A DNA stretch of 7,858 nt. Source: Pseudomonadota bacterium (GTDB lineage Bacteria; Pseudomonadota; Gammaproteobacteria; Legionellales; Legionellaceae). Location of the stretch: NCBI GenBank assembly GCA_021807845.1, contig JAKBCM010000058.1, positions 1 through 7,858 on the forward strand, read 5' to 3'. The notes beneath the pieces were generated by a model. It was not told the origin of the DNA. It saw only the letters and a program-made list of their open reading frames with translations, and did no database searches. The position numbers were made by a program, and so were the translations under genes. This document shows positions 7,149 through 7,858 of the stretch, piece after piece (position 1 is the stretch's first letter; each line of letters starts with the position of its first letter).

Positions 7149-7442
7149 GTGAATGCATTAAGTAAAGCAATTTTGGCAGATGCCTTGTGTGATGCAGTAA
7201 AATTAACGAAATCCGATGCTAAGACGATGGTGGAGCTTTTTTTTGAAGAGATACGGTTTGCTTTAGAAGAAGGGCAACATGTTAAATTATCTGGCTTTGG
7301 GAACTTTACCTTACGTGATAAACTACAGCGTCCAGGTAGAAACCCTAAGACTGGAGAAGAGATTCCTGTGGCAGCTCGGCGAGTGGTTACTTTTAAGCCA
7401 GGGCTAAAATTGAAAACAAAGATTGAATCAAGAGAACAGTAA
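7149..7442 (+). CDS. ihfA: Integration host factor subunit alpha (GTG start)
   Basis: IHF-alpha pairs with IHF-beta to bind and sharply bend DNA at specific sites, acting in transcription, replication and recombination. The 97 residues (E. coli 99) show the HU/IHF fold: two N-terminal helices with [21 protein letters not shown] (about 18-38), then [13 protein letters not shown] and the DNA-intercalating arm signature [22 protein letters not shown] (about 59-80). [10 protein letters not shown] and RRVVTFKPG favour IHF-alpha over HU, as does the position after pheT. GTG 7149 is chosen because AAGGA (7137-7141) lies seven bases upstream and the length fits; the ATG at 7153 is out of frame. It is followed almost immediately by the ferredoxin gene. 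Confidence 0.96.
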   Translation: MNALSKAILADALCDAVKLTKSDAKTMVELFFEEIRFALEEGQHVKLSGFGNFTLRDKLQRPGRNPKTGEEIPVAARRVVTFKPGLKLKTKIESREQ

Positions 7443-7446
7443 TTCA

Positions 7447-7782
7447 TTGAACCATTACGAGAAACATCTTTTTATTTGTACCAACCAAAAAAGTGAAGGC
7501 AAGCGCTGTTGTGCTCAATCTGGCGGTGAGGTTTTTTTTGAATATTTGAAAAAAAAGCTCAAAGCTTTAGGTCTTCATGGTCCTGGGAAAATCCGGGTGA
7601 GCCGGTCAGGTTGCTTGGGTCGTTGTGATTTGGGACCTTGTATTGTCTTGTATCCTGAAGGTGTTTGGTACACTTATGCATCATTTGATGATTTAGATGA
7701 GATCATCCAAGTTCATTTGGTTAAAGGCAATCTTGTAGAGCGTCTTATCATCCCAGATCGCAGGATTGAGTCATCTCGGTAG
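7447..7782 (+). CDS. Thioredoxin-fold [2Fe-2S] ferredoxin-like protein
   Basis: Small cytoplasmic protein of 111 residues from the proposed TTG start, reading NHYEKHLFICTNQ. Cysteines fall at 11, 21, 22, 56, 60 and 65. C11, C22, C56 and C60 match the spacing of the four cluster ligands of the Clostridium pasteurianum/Aquifex thioredoxin-like ferredoxins, which also resemble NuoE. The motif GCLGRCDLGPC (55-65) and the central helix FFEYLKKKLKALGL fit this family. Its electron partner is unknown. There is no ATG. TTG 7447, four bases after the ihfA stop, gives the family-like N-terminus; TTG 7423, overlapping ihfA by 20 bases, is the alternative. Neither has a strong Shine-Dalgarno (AAGAG at 7430-7434 is the best), so translation may depend on ribosomes finishing ihfA. 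Confidence 0.88.
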   Translation: MNHYEKHLFICTNQKSEGKRCCAQSGGEVFFEYLKKKLKALGLHGPGKIRVSRSGCLGRCDLGPCIVLYPEGVWYTYASFDDLDEIIQVHLVKGNLVERLIIPDRRIESSR

Positions 7783-7811
7783 GGCATATTGATATTCATC
7801 GCATATTTTAC

Positions 7812-7846
7812 TTGTGCATTTCTTTTGTTTTGGTTAAAATCGCCCG
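7812..7846 (+). promoter_or_regulatory. Promoter candidate firing out of the right edge (stable-RNA type)
   Basis: TTGTGC (7812-7817), a 17-base T-rich spacer and TAAAAT (7835-7840) form a good sigma-70 promoter, followed by the GC-rich discriminator CGCCCG (7841-7846). GC-rich discriminators are typical of stringently controlled tRNA and rRNA promoters. The downstream gene, outside the window, may therefore be a tRNA or another stable RNA. Confidence 0.6.
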
Positions 7847-7858
7847 TCCAAGACAATT

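Noticed and set aside
7055..7447. 130-codon open frame on the minus strand opposite ihfA
   Set aside because: It is a shadow of ihfA and its leader, with no recognisable protein family. The + strand frame is a clear IHF-alpha.

Overview
The window is a conserved bacterial translation cluster, all on the + strand: tRNA-Val, thrS, infC, rpmI, rplT, pheS, pheT, ihfA, then a small thioredoxin-fold [2Fe-2S] ferredoxin gene. This gene order, an infC that can only start at AUU, and ihfA directly after pheT point to a gammaproteobacterium. The DNA is AT-leaning by eye. PheS carries a four-cysteine insertion that E. coli lacks, and a ferredoxin gene follows ihfA, so a non-enteric lineage is likely. 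A Legionella/Coxiella-type relative is possible, but that is an impression and was not tested.

Layout. Positions 1-121 hold a complete tRNA-Val(GAC) with encoded CCA and its own intrinsic terminator. Threonyl-tRNA synthetase follows (190-2103). After a 55-nt gap comes infC (2159-2692), whose first codon is ATT behind a strong Shine-Dalgarno. The infC-rpmI spacer contains a perfect 52-bp palindrome that looks like a tiny mobile-element derivative. rpmI (L35) and rplT (L20) are tightly coupled. The 200-nt spacer between rplT and pheS is mostly a GC-rich, REP-like nested inverted repeat of about 102 nt plus a short tail of 14-nt-spaced repeats; no Phe-rich leader peptide or attenuator was found there. 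pheS and pheT are 9 nt apart, and the pheT Shine-Dalgarno overlaps the pheS stop. ihfA has a 118-nt upstream spacer with an extended -10 promoter candidate. The ferredoxin gene begins within a few bases of the ihfA stop and lacks an ATG start. The last 76 nt hold a stable-RNA-like promoter firing out of the window.

The genes supply valine tRNA, charging of tRNA-Thr and tRNA-Phe, initiation-fidelity factor IF3, two 50S proteins and one subunit of the nucleoid protein IHF. They are ordinary housekeeping genes and all look intact. The unusual part is the non-coding DNA: two unrelated hairpin-forming repeats bracket rpmI-rplT, in the two spacers that in E. coli carry L20 autoregulation and pheST attenuation. 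I saw no novel multi-gene system, CRISPR array or phage gene.
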